Source of the DNA: Desulfuromusa sp.
GTDB lineage: Bacteria; Desulfobacterota; Desulfuromonadia; Desulfuromonadales; Geopsychrobacteraceae
Direction of reading: 5' to 3'
Assembly (NCBI GenBank): GCA_021157505.1
Contig: JAGGWI010000018.1
Coordinates: forward strand, 1-16,040
Length of the DNA: 16,040 nucleotides
Every line of letters starts with the position of its first letter. Position 1 is the first letter of the stretch. Of this stretch, positions 1 to 7,101 are shown in pieces. The position numbers were made by a program, and so were the translations under genes. The notes under the pieces were generated by a model that saw only the letters and a list, made by a program, of their open reading frames with translations, had not been told where the DNA came from and made no database searches.

Positions 1-1881
1 GGTTACTACTATCAAGCGCTTCTGGAAGCTCTCTCGATCCACTATCAGTTTGATATCCGCAGTCCCTTTAACAAACTTACAGAACAACAGCAAAAAATTA
101 TTCTCTACGGCTCCGAAGATGAGCCTGTCCAGTTCTTTTACGATCAGGGTGAACGACGCCATTTTTATGAGAAACCGTTCGAAGGGGTGATCCCCAATCT
201 ACAACGCCGCTACCATGAAACCGATTCCGATTCAGTCAGAGAGAACCTGGAGCGGTTCATGAGTATTCTCCCCTGTCCGACCTGTAAGGGGGGAAGATTA
301 CGCCCCGAGGCGCTGCATATCACCGTGGGAGGAGAGAACATTCAGCAGGTGACTGACATGTCAATTGGGGATGCCGAAGTTTTCTTCGAAAAACTGGTGC
401 TCTCTGCCAAAGATATGGAAATTGCCCGAAGGGTTCTCAAAGAGATTTGCGAACGACTCTCCTTCCTCTCCCATGTTGGCCTTGATTATCTGACCTTAAG
501 TCGCAGTGCCGGGACTCTGAGTGGCGGTGAAGGACAGCGGATCCGACTGGCCACGCAAATTGGTTCCTCTCTCACCGGAGTTCTCTACATTCTTGACGAA
601 CCTTCCATTGGTCTGCATCAACGCGACAATAAGCGCCTGCTGACCACCCTGAAACGGCTACGTGATCTGGGAAATAGTGTCCTGGTGGTTGAACATGACG
701 AAGAAACCATTAATGCAGCCGACCATGTTATCGACATGGGCCCTGCGGCTGGCATCCATGGTGGTCAAGTTGTTGCCCAGGGGACACCAGAGCAGATCCT
801 GAAAAATCCCGATTCGTTGACCGGTGATTACCTTTCGGGAAAACGCTACATCATGGTTCCAACAGAGCGGCGTTCAACCCGACGCTGGCTGGAAATTATC
901 GGTGCCCAGGCCAACAACCTGCAGAATGTTGATGTCAAAATTCCCCTTGGCGTTCTCACCTGTATCACCGGAGTCTCGGGCTCGGGAAAATCCTCTCTGG
1001 TGATTGAAACTCTCTACAAAGCTCTGGCACAAAAACTTCACCGGGCCAGAGACAAATCGGGACCGGTGAAAGAGATCCGGGGGCTGGAACTCCTTGACAA
1101 GGTGATTGATATTGACCAGTCACCCATTGGCCGGACACCACGCTCCAACCCGGCGACTTATACGGGAGTCTTTACCGACATACGGGATCTGTTTGCCCAG
1201 CTTCCTGAAGCAAAGATCCGCGGTTATAAACCGGGGCGTTTCTCCTTTAACGTCAAGGGTGGCCGTTGTGAAGCCTGCCGTGGCGACGGTATTCTCAAAA
1301 TTGAGATGCATTTTCTCCCCGATGTTTACGTTCAGTGTGAGGTCTGCAAAGGGGCTCGCTATAATCGGGAGACTCTGGAGGTAAAGTACAAAGGGAAAAG
1401 TATTGCCGATGTTCTCAACATGACGGTCAATCAAGCCAGCCGGTTCCTTGAAAATATTCCCAGAATCAACACTAAACTTCAGACAATCCGCGATGTCGGG
1501 CTCGGATATATCAAACTGGGACAGAGCGCCACAACCCTTTCTGGTGGTGAAGCTCAACGGGTTAAACTCTCCCGCGAACTCAGCAAGCGAGCAACCGGAA
1601 AGACCATCTATATCCTTGATGAACCAACCACCGGATTACACTTTGCCGATATCCATAAATTGCTAGAGGTGCTCAATCGACTGGTTGAAACAGGGAATAC
1701 AGTCGTCGTTATTGAACATAATCTGGATGTCATTAAAACGGCTGACTACATCATTGATCTTGGTCCGGAAGGGGGAACTTTGGGGGGAACTATCGTTGCC
1801 GCAGGAACTCCTGAAGAGGTTGCTCAAGTGTCAAAGTCCTATACCGGAAATTTCTTGAGCCCCTATCTCAGTAGTAAGTAA
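1..1881 (+). CDS. uvrA: UvrA excinuclease ABC subunit A (5' end outside window)
   Basis: UvrA is the damage-sensing ABC-type ATPase of nucleotide excision repair; as a dimer with UvrB it scans DNA for bulky lesions in the cytoplasm. The frame is open from base 1, so the gene enters from the left; 626 residues are visible of a family length near 940. Visible in order: a CPTC zinc-ligand pair (about 270-285), first ABC signature LSGGEGQR (514-540) with Walker B ILDEPSIGLH, second Walker A GVSGSGKSS (970-996), the zinc-finger Cys pairs CEAC (1267-1278) and CEVC (1336-1347), second signature LSGGEAQR (1534-1560), and Walker B ILDEPTTGLH (about 1612-1641). A GTG at 187 is an in-frame valine codon, not the start. 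The first Walker A lies upstream of the window. The gene ends with TAA and is followed by a hairpin terminator. Confidence 0.97.
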   Translation, partial: GYYYQALLEALSIHYQFDIRSPFNKLTEQQQKIILYGSEDEPVQFFYDQGERRHFYEKPFEGVIPNLQRRYHETDSDSVRENLERFMSILPCPTCKGGRLRPEALHITVGGENIQQVTDMSIGDAEVFFEKLVLSAKDMEIARRVLKEICERLSFLSHVGLDYLTLSRSAGTLSGGEGQRIRLATQIGSSLTGVLYILDEPSIGLHQRDNKRLLTTLKRLRDLGNSVLVVEHDEETINAADHVIDMGPAAGIHGGQVVAQGTPEQILKNPDSLTGDYLSGKRYIMVPTERRSTRRWLEIIGAQANNLQNVDVKIPLGVLTCITGVSGSGKSSLVIETLYKALAQKLHRARDKSGPVKEIRGLELLDKVIDIDQSPIGRTPRSNPATYTGVFTDIRDLFAQLPEAKIRGYKPGRFSFNVKGGRCEACRGDGILKIEMHFLPDVYVQCEVCKGARYNRETLEVKYKGKSIADVLNMTVNQASRFLENIPRINTKLQTIRDVGLGYIKLGQSATTLSGGEAQRVKLSRELSKRATGKTIYILDEPTTGLHFADIHKLLEVLNRLVETGNTVVVIEHNLDVIKTADYIIDLGPEGGTLGGTIVAAGTPEEVAQVSKSYTGNFLSPYLSSK

Positions 1882-1973
1882 TATTACCTCCGGAAACAGT
1901 TAGTCTTTACCAGAAGCTACTACGCAGAATTTGCACATTCAGACAATTTATGTCACTAAAACAAGATCTTAAA

Positions 1974-2007
1974 CCTCCTCTGAAATATCGCCAGAGGGGG
2001 TGTTTTC
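1974..2007 (+). terminator. Rho-independent terminator after uvrA
   Basis: A 9-bp stem CCTCCTCTG / CAGAGGGGG (1974-1982 with 1992-2000, one G-T wobble) encloses a 9-nt loop and is followed by a T-rich stretch TGTTTTC. It lies 92 nt after the uvrA stop and before the lipoprotein promoter region. Confidence 0.65.
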
Positions 2008-2027
2008 ATTAAAGGGTGGGTATTCCT

Positions 2028-2056
2028 TTAGAATCAGATAGCTTATTTTTTATACT
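2028..2056 (+). promoter_or_regulatory. Weak candidate sigma-70 promoter for the PEGA lipoprotein gene
   Basis: TATACT (2051-2056) is a good -10 match in an A/T-rich stretch; 17 nt upstream is only a poor -35 (TTAGAA, 2028-2033). The position, after the uvrA terminator and about 100 nt before the lipoprotein ATG, fits a separate transcript. Evidence is weak. Confidence 0.3.
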
Positions 2057-2156
2057 CCCGGGGAGAGAAAAAGACAAATAAACAGGAGAAAAAGGCACAA
2101 CCATTGCAACATAAAAGTTTACGGATCACTTGGCTCAGGAACAAAGGAGCACTCAA

Positions 2157-2540
2157 ATGAAAAGTAAACTGTTAGCCCTTTTTGTACTGGTTGTCTTTCT
2201 CAGCGCATGTGCACCCCGTCAGGCACTGATTCAATCTGCCCCCCCGGGAGCCATGGTCACGATCAATGGCACAGAGGTCGGAACAACCCCAGTCCAATAT
2301 GATTACTCTCTCAGTAATGGCAGCCAGCACCGGCTGCATATCACTCATCAGGGATACGAACCTGTCGATCAGACAATTGAAGCTGACAAAACCGACCCTG
2401 GTGCCATGAAACGCTGGCTGATCGCTGGAGCCGTCTGGACTCCTCTCTGGATCGGAACCTTTTTCACCAAAAGATTGAAAGAAAGTTACCTGTTTGTGAT
2501 GAAACGCTACAACCCACCACTGACAGCGATGCTTGATTAA
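2157..2540 (+). CDS. Small PEGA-domain lipoprotein
   Basis: A 127-residue predicted lipoprotein. The ATG at 2157 is chosen because AAAGGAG (2143-2149) precedes it at proper spacing and because the protein then begins with a classic signal peptide: MKSK, a hydrophobic core, and lipobox LSAC with Cys18; Ala at +2 predicts outer-membrane sorting. An upstream in-frame start would put extra polar residues before the signal. Residues about 23-75 match the PEGA pattern (SAPPGAMVTINGTEVGTTP ... HITHQGYEP), a small beta domain named after its motif and found in surface or envelope proteins. Residues 87-103 (WLIAGAVWTPLWIGTFF) are a hydrophobic, tryptophan-rich patch that may touch the membrane. No enzymatic residues are apparent; the role is unknown. 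It is probably monocistronic: uvrA's terminator precedes it and a repeat element begins 5 nt after its stop. Confidence 0.85.
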   Translation: MKSKLLALFVLVVFLSACAPRQALIQSAPPGAMVTINGTEVGTTPVQYDYSLSNGSQHRLHITHQGYEPVDQTIEADKTDPGAMKRWLIAGAVWTPLWIGTFFTKRLKESYLFVMKRYNPPLTAMLD

Positions 2541-2545
2541 CCTCC

Positions 2546-2710
2546 AGGAGGCTGTCTAACACTCCATGAGCTGGCTGCAAATCCGTTTGTTTGGCTCGCT
2601 TTTCAGCTCCTTTTCACCCCAGAGCTATGGTTATGAGCCTGCAAACGAGCTGAAAACTGTTCTCAAATCTCCGAATTTTCGCTTCAGTCCATAGTGTCCG
2701 ACAACCTCCT
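2546..2710 (+). repeat. 165-bp MITE-like element, copy A (terminal inverted repeats)
   Basis: The left end AGGAGGCTGTCTAACACTCC (from 2546) and the right end CATAGTGTCCGACAACCTCCT (2690-2710) are imperfect inverted repeats, 15 of 21 positions matching. The interior starting ATGAGCTGGCTGCAAATCCG is closely similar to the reverse complement of 7099-7266. The element contains a 42-codon open frame from ATG 2566 to TAG 2692-2694. It begins only 5 nt after the lipoprotein stop codon. I see no clear target-site duplication and no transposase. Family naming is inference; the repeat itself is read directly. Confidence 0.75.
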
Positions 2711-2912
2711 AGCGGTAAACTTCTTCTTGTTTTTCCTAATACGTGCGACAATCCCGAATACTATTGAAGTTCTGAAGAAATTTAGATATGCAGACAAATT
2801 TTTCCAGTTTTTGGATACTGATATTCGATATTCTGGAATTATGATGCCGATACCGGGCAGTATCATAGCCATTGCCCATGTGTTCACACTGATATAAATT
2901 TAGGAGAGAGAT
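2711..2912. other. A/T-rich intergenic stretch upstream of the NYN gene
   Basis: About 200 nt between the repeat element and the NYN start. It contains overlapping short open frames on both strands (about 67 codons each), none with a convincing ribosome-binding site or recognisable protein pattern. A TATAAA (2893-2898) lies just before the NYN ribosome-binding site but has only a badly spaced TTGCCC upstream (15 nt), so I do not call a promoter. It may hold the NYN promoter and leader. Confidence 0.4.
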
Positions 2913-3647
2913 GTGCCTGAAAAAAAGAGAATAGCACTGCTTATAGATTGTGATAATGTCAGTCACAACGCCATAGAAGGCGTTCTAGAGGAACTGGCTA
3001 AATACGGCATGGTCAATGTTCGGCATGCGCATGGAGATTGGAATAGCCAATCACTATCAGGCTGGGCTGACAAATTACACCCTCATGCCATAAGACCTAT
3101 GCAGCAATTCGCATACACTAAAGGCAAAAATGCTACTGATTCAGCGATGATTATAGATGCAATGGATTTGCTTTACAGTAATAACGTTGATGCTTTTGCA
3201 CTCATGACAAGTGATAGTGATTTCACCCCTCTTGTTTTAAGAATTCTCGAAAACGGGATGCCGGTTTATGGTTTTGGCGAAAAGAAAACTCCACAACCTT
3301 TTGTAGATGCTTGTTCCCCTTTTATTTTCACAGAAAATTTAGTGTCTGCCAGTAAAGACGATAAAAAAGGCGATGCAAAAGCATTACCTAAAAAAGGGAC
3401 AAAGGCCTTAAGGAGTAACACAGCTCTCGTACGGTTACTCAGGACTGCAGTTGAGCAAGCGGCATTAGAAGATGGCTGGGCACATATGAGCAGAGTCGGT
3501 AATTACATATCAAATAACAACAGTTCATTCTCATCCATAAATTATGGGTATAAAAAACTTGGTGATCTAGTAAGGGCTAGCGAGTTATTTGATATCGAAA
3601 TGAGAAACAATGGCTCAGCCATGCACATAAAGGATAAACGTAAATAA
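2913..3647 (+). CDS. NYN-domain putative RNase with C-terminal OST-HTH/LOTUS domain
   Basis: A 244-residue soluble protein. The start is GTG 2913, preceded by TAGGAGAG (2901-2908); the ATG overlapping it at 2911 opens a frame that stops after seven codons. Residues 5-145 fit the NYN/LabA-like fold (PIN-like metal-dependent RNases): ALLIDCDN with Asp12 and Asp14, KGKNATDSAMIIDAMDLL with Asp76, and MTSDSDFTPL with Asp101 and Asp103 form the expected acidic cluster. A charged linker (146-168) leads to residues 170-230 (LVRLLRTAVEQA...GWAHMSRVGNYI...YGYKKLGDLVRASELFDIE), which fit the OST-HTH/LOTUS RNA-binding domain. The domain pair is known from bacterial proteins related to eukaryotic MARF1/Limkain; bacterial targets are largely unknown. 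It sits between two mobile-element remnants, consistent with accessory status. RNase activity and RNA targets are inference from family. Confidence 0.88.
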   Translation: MPEKKRIALLIDCDNVSHNAIEGVLEELAKYGMVNVRHAHGDWNSQSLSGWADKLHPHAIRPMQQFAYTKGKNATDSAMIIDAMDLLYSNNVDAFALMTSDSDFTPLVLRILENGMPVYGFGEKKTPQPFVDACSPFIFTENLVSASKDDKKGDAKALPKKGTKALRSNTALVRLLRTAVEQAALEDGWAHMSRVGNYISNNNSSFSSINYGYKKLGDLVRASELFDIEMRNNGSAMHIKDKRK

Positions 3648-3659
3648 ATTTATAGTGAT

Positions 3660-3801
3660 AAAAGGGGACAGATCTATTTTGTGCCCAGTAGCTTTGATTC
3701 TGCTAACGTCCACCCATGCCCAGAACAGCCAGAATCGTCTTACCGAACTATCCCCACCACATGGCTCAATCGGGAGACAGACCAGAGGTCAGTCCCCTTT
3801 T
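3660..3801 (+). mobile_element. Internally deleted REP-associated (RAYT) transposase element
   Basis: The ends AAAAGGGGAC (3660-3669) and GTCCCCTTTT (3792-3801) are perfect 10-bp inverted repeats bounding 142 bp. The left end continues AGATCTATTTT, a sequence I associate with REP/IS200-like elements. Inside, ATG 3716 opens a frame reading MPRTARIVLPNYPHH then MAQSGDRPE, which is the conserved N-terminus of REP-associated tyrosine transposases (family pattern MPR.ARI..P..PHH..QRG..R). After about 22 residues the homology stops at the right terminus, so the His-hydrophobic-His catalytic motif and Tyr are missing. It is a non-autonomous, dead remnant. An open frame starting at 3655 in another register is taken as a shadow. 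Confidence 0.75.
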
Positions 3802-3847
3802 AATTGCTGCATCCTCCCTAACCATACGACGGTATCGGATATTTATA

Positions 3848-3876
3848 TTGATTTATAGCCGATTTAAACATATAGT
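3848..3876 (+). promoter_or_regulatory. Sigma-70-like promoter giving a predicted leaderless mRNA
   Basis: TTGATT (3848-3853, 4/6 to consensus), exactly 17 nt, TATAGT (3871-3876, 5/6). The usual start point seven bases beyond the -10 falls on base 3883, the A of the ATPase ATG. No Shine-Dalgarno sequence precedes that ATG, which fits a leaderless transcript. Confidence 0.6.
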
Positions 3877-3882
3877 TTGTCC

Positions 3883-5055
3883 ATGAAGGATTTGCTGTAT
3901 CAATATAATCCCTGGTGGGAAGAGTCATTCATCAATGAAGGGGTGAAACCCCGTGAAAAGTATCTCTGTGAACTCAGGAAGTATTTAGAGTTTAAGCAGA
4001 TAATTATTTTGACCGGCCTTCGTCGCGTCGGCAAAACCACATTGATGAAAATTATTATTGAAGAATTGATTGCTGAAGGCACTTCACCAAAACACATTCT
4101 GTATGTAAGCCTTGATGATTATTTACTTCATAATAATAACATCATCGAAATTGTTAACGAATTCAGAAAAATTCACAAAATAAAAATAGAAGAAAAAATA
4201 TATTTATTTCTGGATGAAGTCACATACAAAGAAGATTTCCATGTCCAATTAAAAAATATCTATGACACTCAAAATACTAAATTATTTGTTGCATCATCCT
4301 CAGCATCAATGCTCAGAGATAAAAAGGCGAGTTTAACAGGAAGAGCCATAACCATAGAAATAAAACCGCTGGATTTTGAAGAATACCTATTTTTCAATGG
4401 GATAACTATCAAGAAGAGAGACAGACAATTATATAAATCACACTTCCTTGACTATTGCAAAGTAGGAGGATTGCCAGAAAATGTTTTACATCCAAGCAGG
4501 GAATATTTAATGAATCTGGTAGATGACATTATCCAGAAAGACATAACAGCCTTCCATGCCATTAAAAACCATCAAATTGTGAGAGATTATTTTACCCTGT
4601 TAATGGAGAGAAGCGGTAAGCAGTTGAGTATCAACAAAATTGGTAAAATTCTTGACATATCCCCGGACACTTCAAAAAGATACTTAACATTTTTTGAGTC
4701 AACCTACCTTATCCACCTGCTTCCACGTTGGGGAAAAACAAACCAGAAGTTATTATCTGCCAAAAAGATTTATGCTTCTGATCTTGGAATAAAATATATG
4801 TTCGTGGGTGAAAGAGATCTTGGCAGCTACTTTGAAAACTATATTTATTTAATGCTGAGAAACAAGAAGATATTATACTATCTATATGAAGATACTACAG
4901 AAATAGACTTTTTCACCGAGGATAAAATCCTGATTGAATCAAAGTTTTATTCAGAATTAAACAAAAAGCAGGAAAAATTATTTAACGAATATCCGGCAAA
5001 TAAAAAACTGCTGATTGATTCGGTAGAAAAATTGGCAGTCTTGCAGAAATTATAA
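3883..5055 (+). CDS. AAA-family ATPase with C-terminal DUF4143 domain
   Basis: A 390-residue protein of the AAA_14 plus DUF4143 architecture, a widespread, mostly uncharacterised accessory ATPase family. Start ATG 3883 gives the N-terminus expected for the family (YNPWWEE..); a TTG two codons upstream is less likely, and an in-frame TAA at 3865 blocks anything longer. Residues 45-52 GLRRVGKT are the Walker A, 107-113 YLFLDEV the Walker B, and SLTGRAITIEIKPLDFEEY (150-168) the typical post-sensor block. Residues 190-300 carry a helical winged-helix-like part (SINKIGKILDISPDTSKRYLTFFE). Near the C-terminus EID (340-342) and IESK (351-354) resemble a PD-(D/E)xK nuclease-like core common in DUF4143. 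Base composition is strongly A/T-rich: the 60 bases from 4141 have 12 G/C against 30 in the 60 from 1201, a sign of horizontal transfer. There is no ribosome-binding site. Biological role unknown. Confidence 0.88.
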   Translation: MKDLLYQYNPWWEESFINEGVKPREKYLCELRKYLEFKQIIILTGLRRVGKTTLMKIIIEELIAEGTSPKHILYVSLDDYLLHNNNIIEIVNEFRKIHKIKIEEKIYLFLDEVTYKEDFHVQLKNIYDTQNTKLFVASSSASMLRDKKASLTGRAITIEIKPLDFEEYLFFNGITIKKRDRQLYKSHFLDYCKVGGLPENVLHPSREYLMNLVDDIIQKDITAFHAIKNHQIVRDYFTLLMERSGKQLSINKIGKILDISPDTSKRYLTFFESTYLIHLLPRWGKTNQKLLSAKKIYASDLGIKYMFVGERDLGSYFENYIYLMLRNKKILYYLYEDTTEIDFFTEDKILIESKFYSELNKKQEKLFNEYPANKKLLIDSVEKLAVLQKL

Positions 5056-5098
5056 AAAAGCCAGCTCACCGTTATCTATCCACAGTGAGCTGGCTTTT
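5056..5098. terminator. Bidirectional Rho-independent terminator
   Basis: AAAAGCCAGCTCAC (5056-5069) pairs perfectly over 14 bp with GTGAGCTGGCTTTT (5085-5098) around a 15-nt loop; the stem has A-tracts on one side and T-tracts on the other, so it can stop transcription from both the ATPase gene (plus) and dctM (minus), which converge here. Confidence 0.85.
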
Positions 5099-5122
5099 GA
5101 AATTAGGCTTCTGGAACAGTTA

Positions 5123-6409
5123 TCACCCATAAACCCAGCGAGGCAAAAACAACACCAGGTCGGGCCAGAAGGTCAAGATCATCAGGATTGCAATCTGAAT
5201 CAACAGAAAGGGCATGACCGCTTTTGAGACATAGACAAGGTCACGATTGACGATAGCACCGGAAATATACAAACTGACTCCCAGGGGCGGGGTACAGTAA
5301 CCGATCCCCAGATTGATGGTCATCAGCAAACCAAAGTGCATGGTGTTGATACCAAATTTACTCAGTAACGGTAAAAAGATCGGGGTCAGAATCAGGGTTG
5401 CGGAAATAATATCCATAAACATGCCAATAATTAGCAGCAGGATATTGACCGCCAACAAAAATACCCAGGGGGAAGAAATACTGCTGACAACTGCCATAGC
5501 AATCTTGTTGGGGATCTGCTCAAAGGTGAGATATTCACCAAAAACCGAGGCACCGGCGACAATAATCAGCAGTGTTGCCGAAGTGACGGCCGATGAAACA
5601 ACCACCCGCTTCACATCAAGAAGTTTCATATCCCGATGGATAAAAATCTCAACGAAGAAAGCATAGAAACAGGCAACCACCGCTGCTTCATTGGCGGTAA
5701 ACATGCCGGAGTAGATCCCGCCAAAAATCAGTACTGGCAGAAACAGTGCCCAGACACTTTCTCTGACGACACCGAGAGCTTCTTTCAGGGTTGGCCGTTT
5801 AGTGGTTTTTAACCCCTTCTTTTTGCAGACAATGTAGGCATACAGACTCATCGCCACCATAATCATCAATCCGGGAACGAACCCGGTTAGAAACAGCGCC
5901 TCAAGAGGATCATTACTGACCATGGCGTAAAGAATCATCGCAATCGAAGGTGGGATAACGACTCCAAGGATCGGAGCAGTGGTCATGACCCCGACCGAGA
6001 ACTGTTCGTCGTAGTCATTTTCAACCAATGCCGGAATCATGAAACCACCAATGGCAACTACGGTTGCCACGGTTGAGCCGGAGATTGCACCAAAAAAACC
6101 ACAGGCCAGAATCCCGGCCATCGCCAGGCCACCAGGGAGAAAACCAACCAACACATTGGCGGTTTTAATCAGTTTTTCAACGATACTGCCGGTGGTCATG
6201 ATGTTGCCGCACAGGACAAAGAACATCACCACCACCAGAGCAAATTTGTCCATACTACGATAAAGAACTTCGATAACAATCTGCGCATCGATCCCCAGCA
6301 GATAAACCAGACCGAACGTCCCGGTAAAGAATAGTGCCATAAATACCGGGATGGTTGTGGCGAGGCAACCCAGCAGCAGGGCAAGTATCAACAGGTAAGT
6401 GGAATCCAT
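5123..6409 (-). CDS. dctM: TRAP transporter large membrane subunit DctM
   Basis: A 428-residue polytopic inner-membrane protein, the channel-forming subunit of a tripartite ATP-independent periplasmic (TRAP) importer that uses the ion gradient to take up a receptor-bound solute, usually an organic acid. Very hydrophobic throughout. Family marks include FFVLCGNIMTTGSIVEKLI near residue 62, the glycine-rich GFFGAISGSTVATVVAIGGFMIP (about 104-126), TTAPILGVVIPPSIAMILYA (about 143-162), and the late IGYCTPPLGVSLYISGAI block. Length is normal for DctM. The start ATG (6407-6409) lies 2 nt after the dctQ stop, so translation is probably coupled. It shares its terminator with the convergent ATPase gene. 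The substrate cannot be read from this subunit. Confidence 0.95.
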   Translation of the reverse strand: MDSTYLLILALLLGCLATTIPVFMALFFTGTFGLVYLLGIDAQIVIEVLYRSMDKFALVVVMFFVLCGNIMTTGSIVEKLIKTANVLVGFLPGGLAMAGILACGFFGAISGSTVATVVAIGGFMIPALVENDYDEQFSVGVMTTAPILGVVIPPSIAMILYAMVSNDPLEALFLTGFVPGLMIMVAMSLYAYIVCKKKGLKTTKRPTLKEALGVVRESVWALFLPVLIFGGIYSGMFTANEAAVVACFYAFFVEIFIHRDMKLLDVKRVVVSSAVTSATLLIIVAGASVFGEYLTFEQIPNKIAMAVVSSISSPWVFLLAVNILLLIIGMFMDIISATLILTPIFLPLLSKFGINTMHFGLLMTINLGIGYCTPPLGVSLYISGAIVNRDLVYVSKAVMPFLLIQIAILMILTFWPDLVLFLPRWVYG

Positions 6410-6411
6410 GG

Positions 6412-6921
6412 TTATTGTTCCCCCGTCACATCTTGCTTACTGCGCCAATCTTCAACCATAACAATCAATGTGCGGAAAAACATCATCACCCCCATGATCG
6501 GGAGGATCGCGTAAAAATACCACTCGGGGATCTGCAGTGTGGTTGTTCGGGCATATTCATCGGCAAACATCATCATCGTCATCTTGCCACCGAGATAGAC
6601 CATGATTCCAGCAAAGAACAGAACTGCCAAGTGCGAAAACAACGTCAGCGGCCGCTTCAATATTGGAAATATCTGTGGCAAAGCATCAATACGGATCAAT
6701 GAACGGCTTCGAATTGCGGCAACACAACCGATATAGGTGGAAAAATAGATAACCTTGCGCACCACCTCATCCGACCAGTAGAGACTGATATTGTTGGTAG
6801 CTTTACGCAGAATGACATTGGCCATGGCGGTCAGCAAAGCAACACTGACAGCAATAAACAGTGACCAGTCCTCAATAAAAAGGAAACCACGATCAATGGT
6901 TTTGAAAGCTTTTTTCAGCAT
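6412..6921 (-). CDS. dctQ: TRAP transporter small membrane subunit DctQ
   Basis: A 169-residue protein with four hydrophobic segments, matching the small accessory membrane subunit of TRAP importers, which supports DctM and helps dock the periplasmic receptor. The conserved central stretch reads YWSDEVVRKVIYFSTYIGCVAAIRSRSLIRIDAL: the acidic residue before the second helix and the R-S-L-I-R-I-D block are typical of the family (commonly r.g.Hi.vd). Start ATG 6919-6921; CAGGAA about 10 nt upstream is a modest ribosome-binding site. Upstream lie two short repeat elements and then the terminator of the nearer dctP, so dctQM are separated from their receptor gene; I cannot find a convincing dctQ promoter in the 56 nt before the repeats. 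Confidence 0.93.
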   Translation of the reverse strand: MLKKAFKTIDRGFLFIEDWSLFIAVSVALLTAMANVILRKATNNISLYWSDEVVRKVIYFSTYIGCVAAIRSRSLIRIDALPQIFPILKRPLTLFSHLAVLFFAGIMVYLGGKMTMMMFADEYARTTTLQIPEWYFYAILPIMGVMMFFRTLIVMVEDWRSKQDVTGEQ

Positions 6922-6977
6922 GATTTATCTGTTCCTGCCAGAGAAGTGGGAAAAATAAAACTCTATCGCCAGGTCGT

Positions 6978-7101
6978 CAGGGCGGATCAAAAAGATGCAG
7001 ATGCAAGGCTTGCGAAACCTGATCCCTGAGGCGTAGTAAGGCTACGTCGAAGGGTGAAGGTTGAGCATAACGCAGCAGATGTATCTTTTTCATCCGTCCT
7101 A
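6978..7101. repeat. 124-bp inverted-repeat element (second family)
   Basis: The ends CAGGGCGGATCAAAAAGATGCA (from 6978) and, on the other strand, TAGGACGGATGAAAAAGATACA (from 7101) match at 18 of 22 positions. The interior has an exact 5-bp hairpin CGTAG-TAAGG-CTACG at 7032-7046. The right end abuts the neighbouring repeat element (sharing bases 7099-7101). No protein-coding potential is convincing; the minus-strand frame that crosses it is an accident of the repeat. I recall similar multicopy sequences from deltaproteobacterial genomes, but that memory is not verified. Confidence 0.7.

Noticed and set aside
1120..1557. 145-codon minus-strand open frame inside uvrA
   Set aside because: It lies opposite the zinc-finger and second ABC signature of UvrA, which are unmistakably coding, and its product has no recognisable pattern.
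2684..2897. Overlapping 67-codon frames on both strands between the repeat and the NYN gene
   Set aside because: Neither has a convincing ribosome-binding site, both overlap the end of the repeat element, and neither product resembles a known family. A real small gene is not excluded.
3655..3858. 67-codon plus-strand open frame
   Set aside because: It runs through the RAYT remnant in a different register from the MPRTARIV frame, which carries the real homology.
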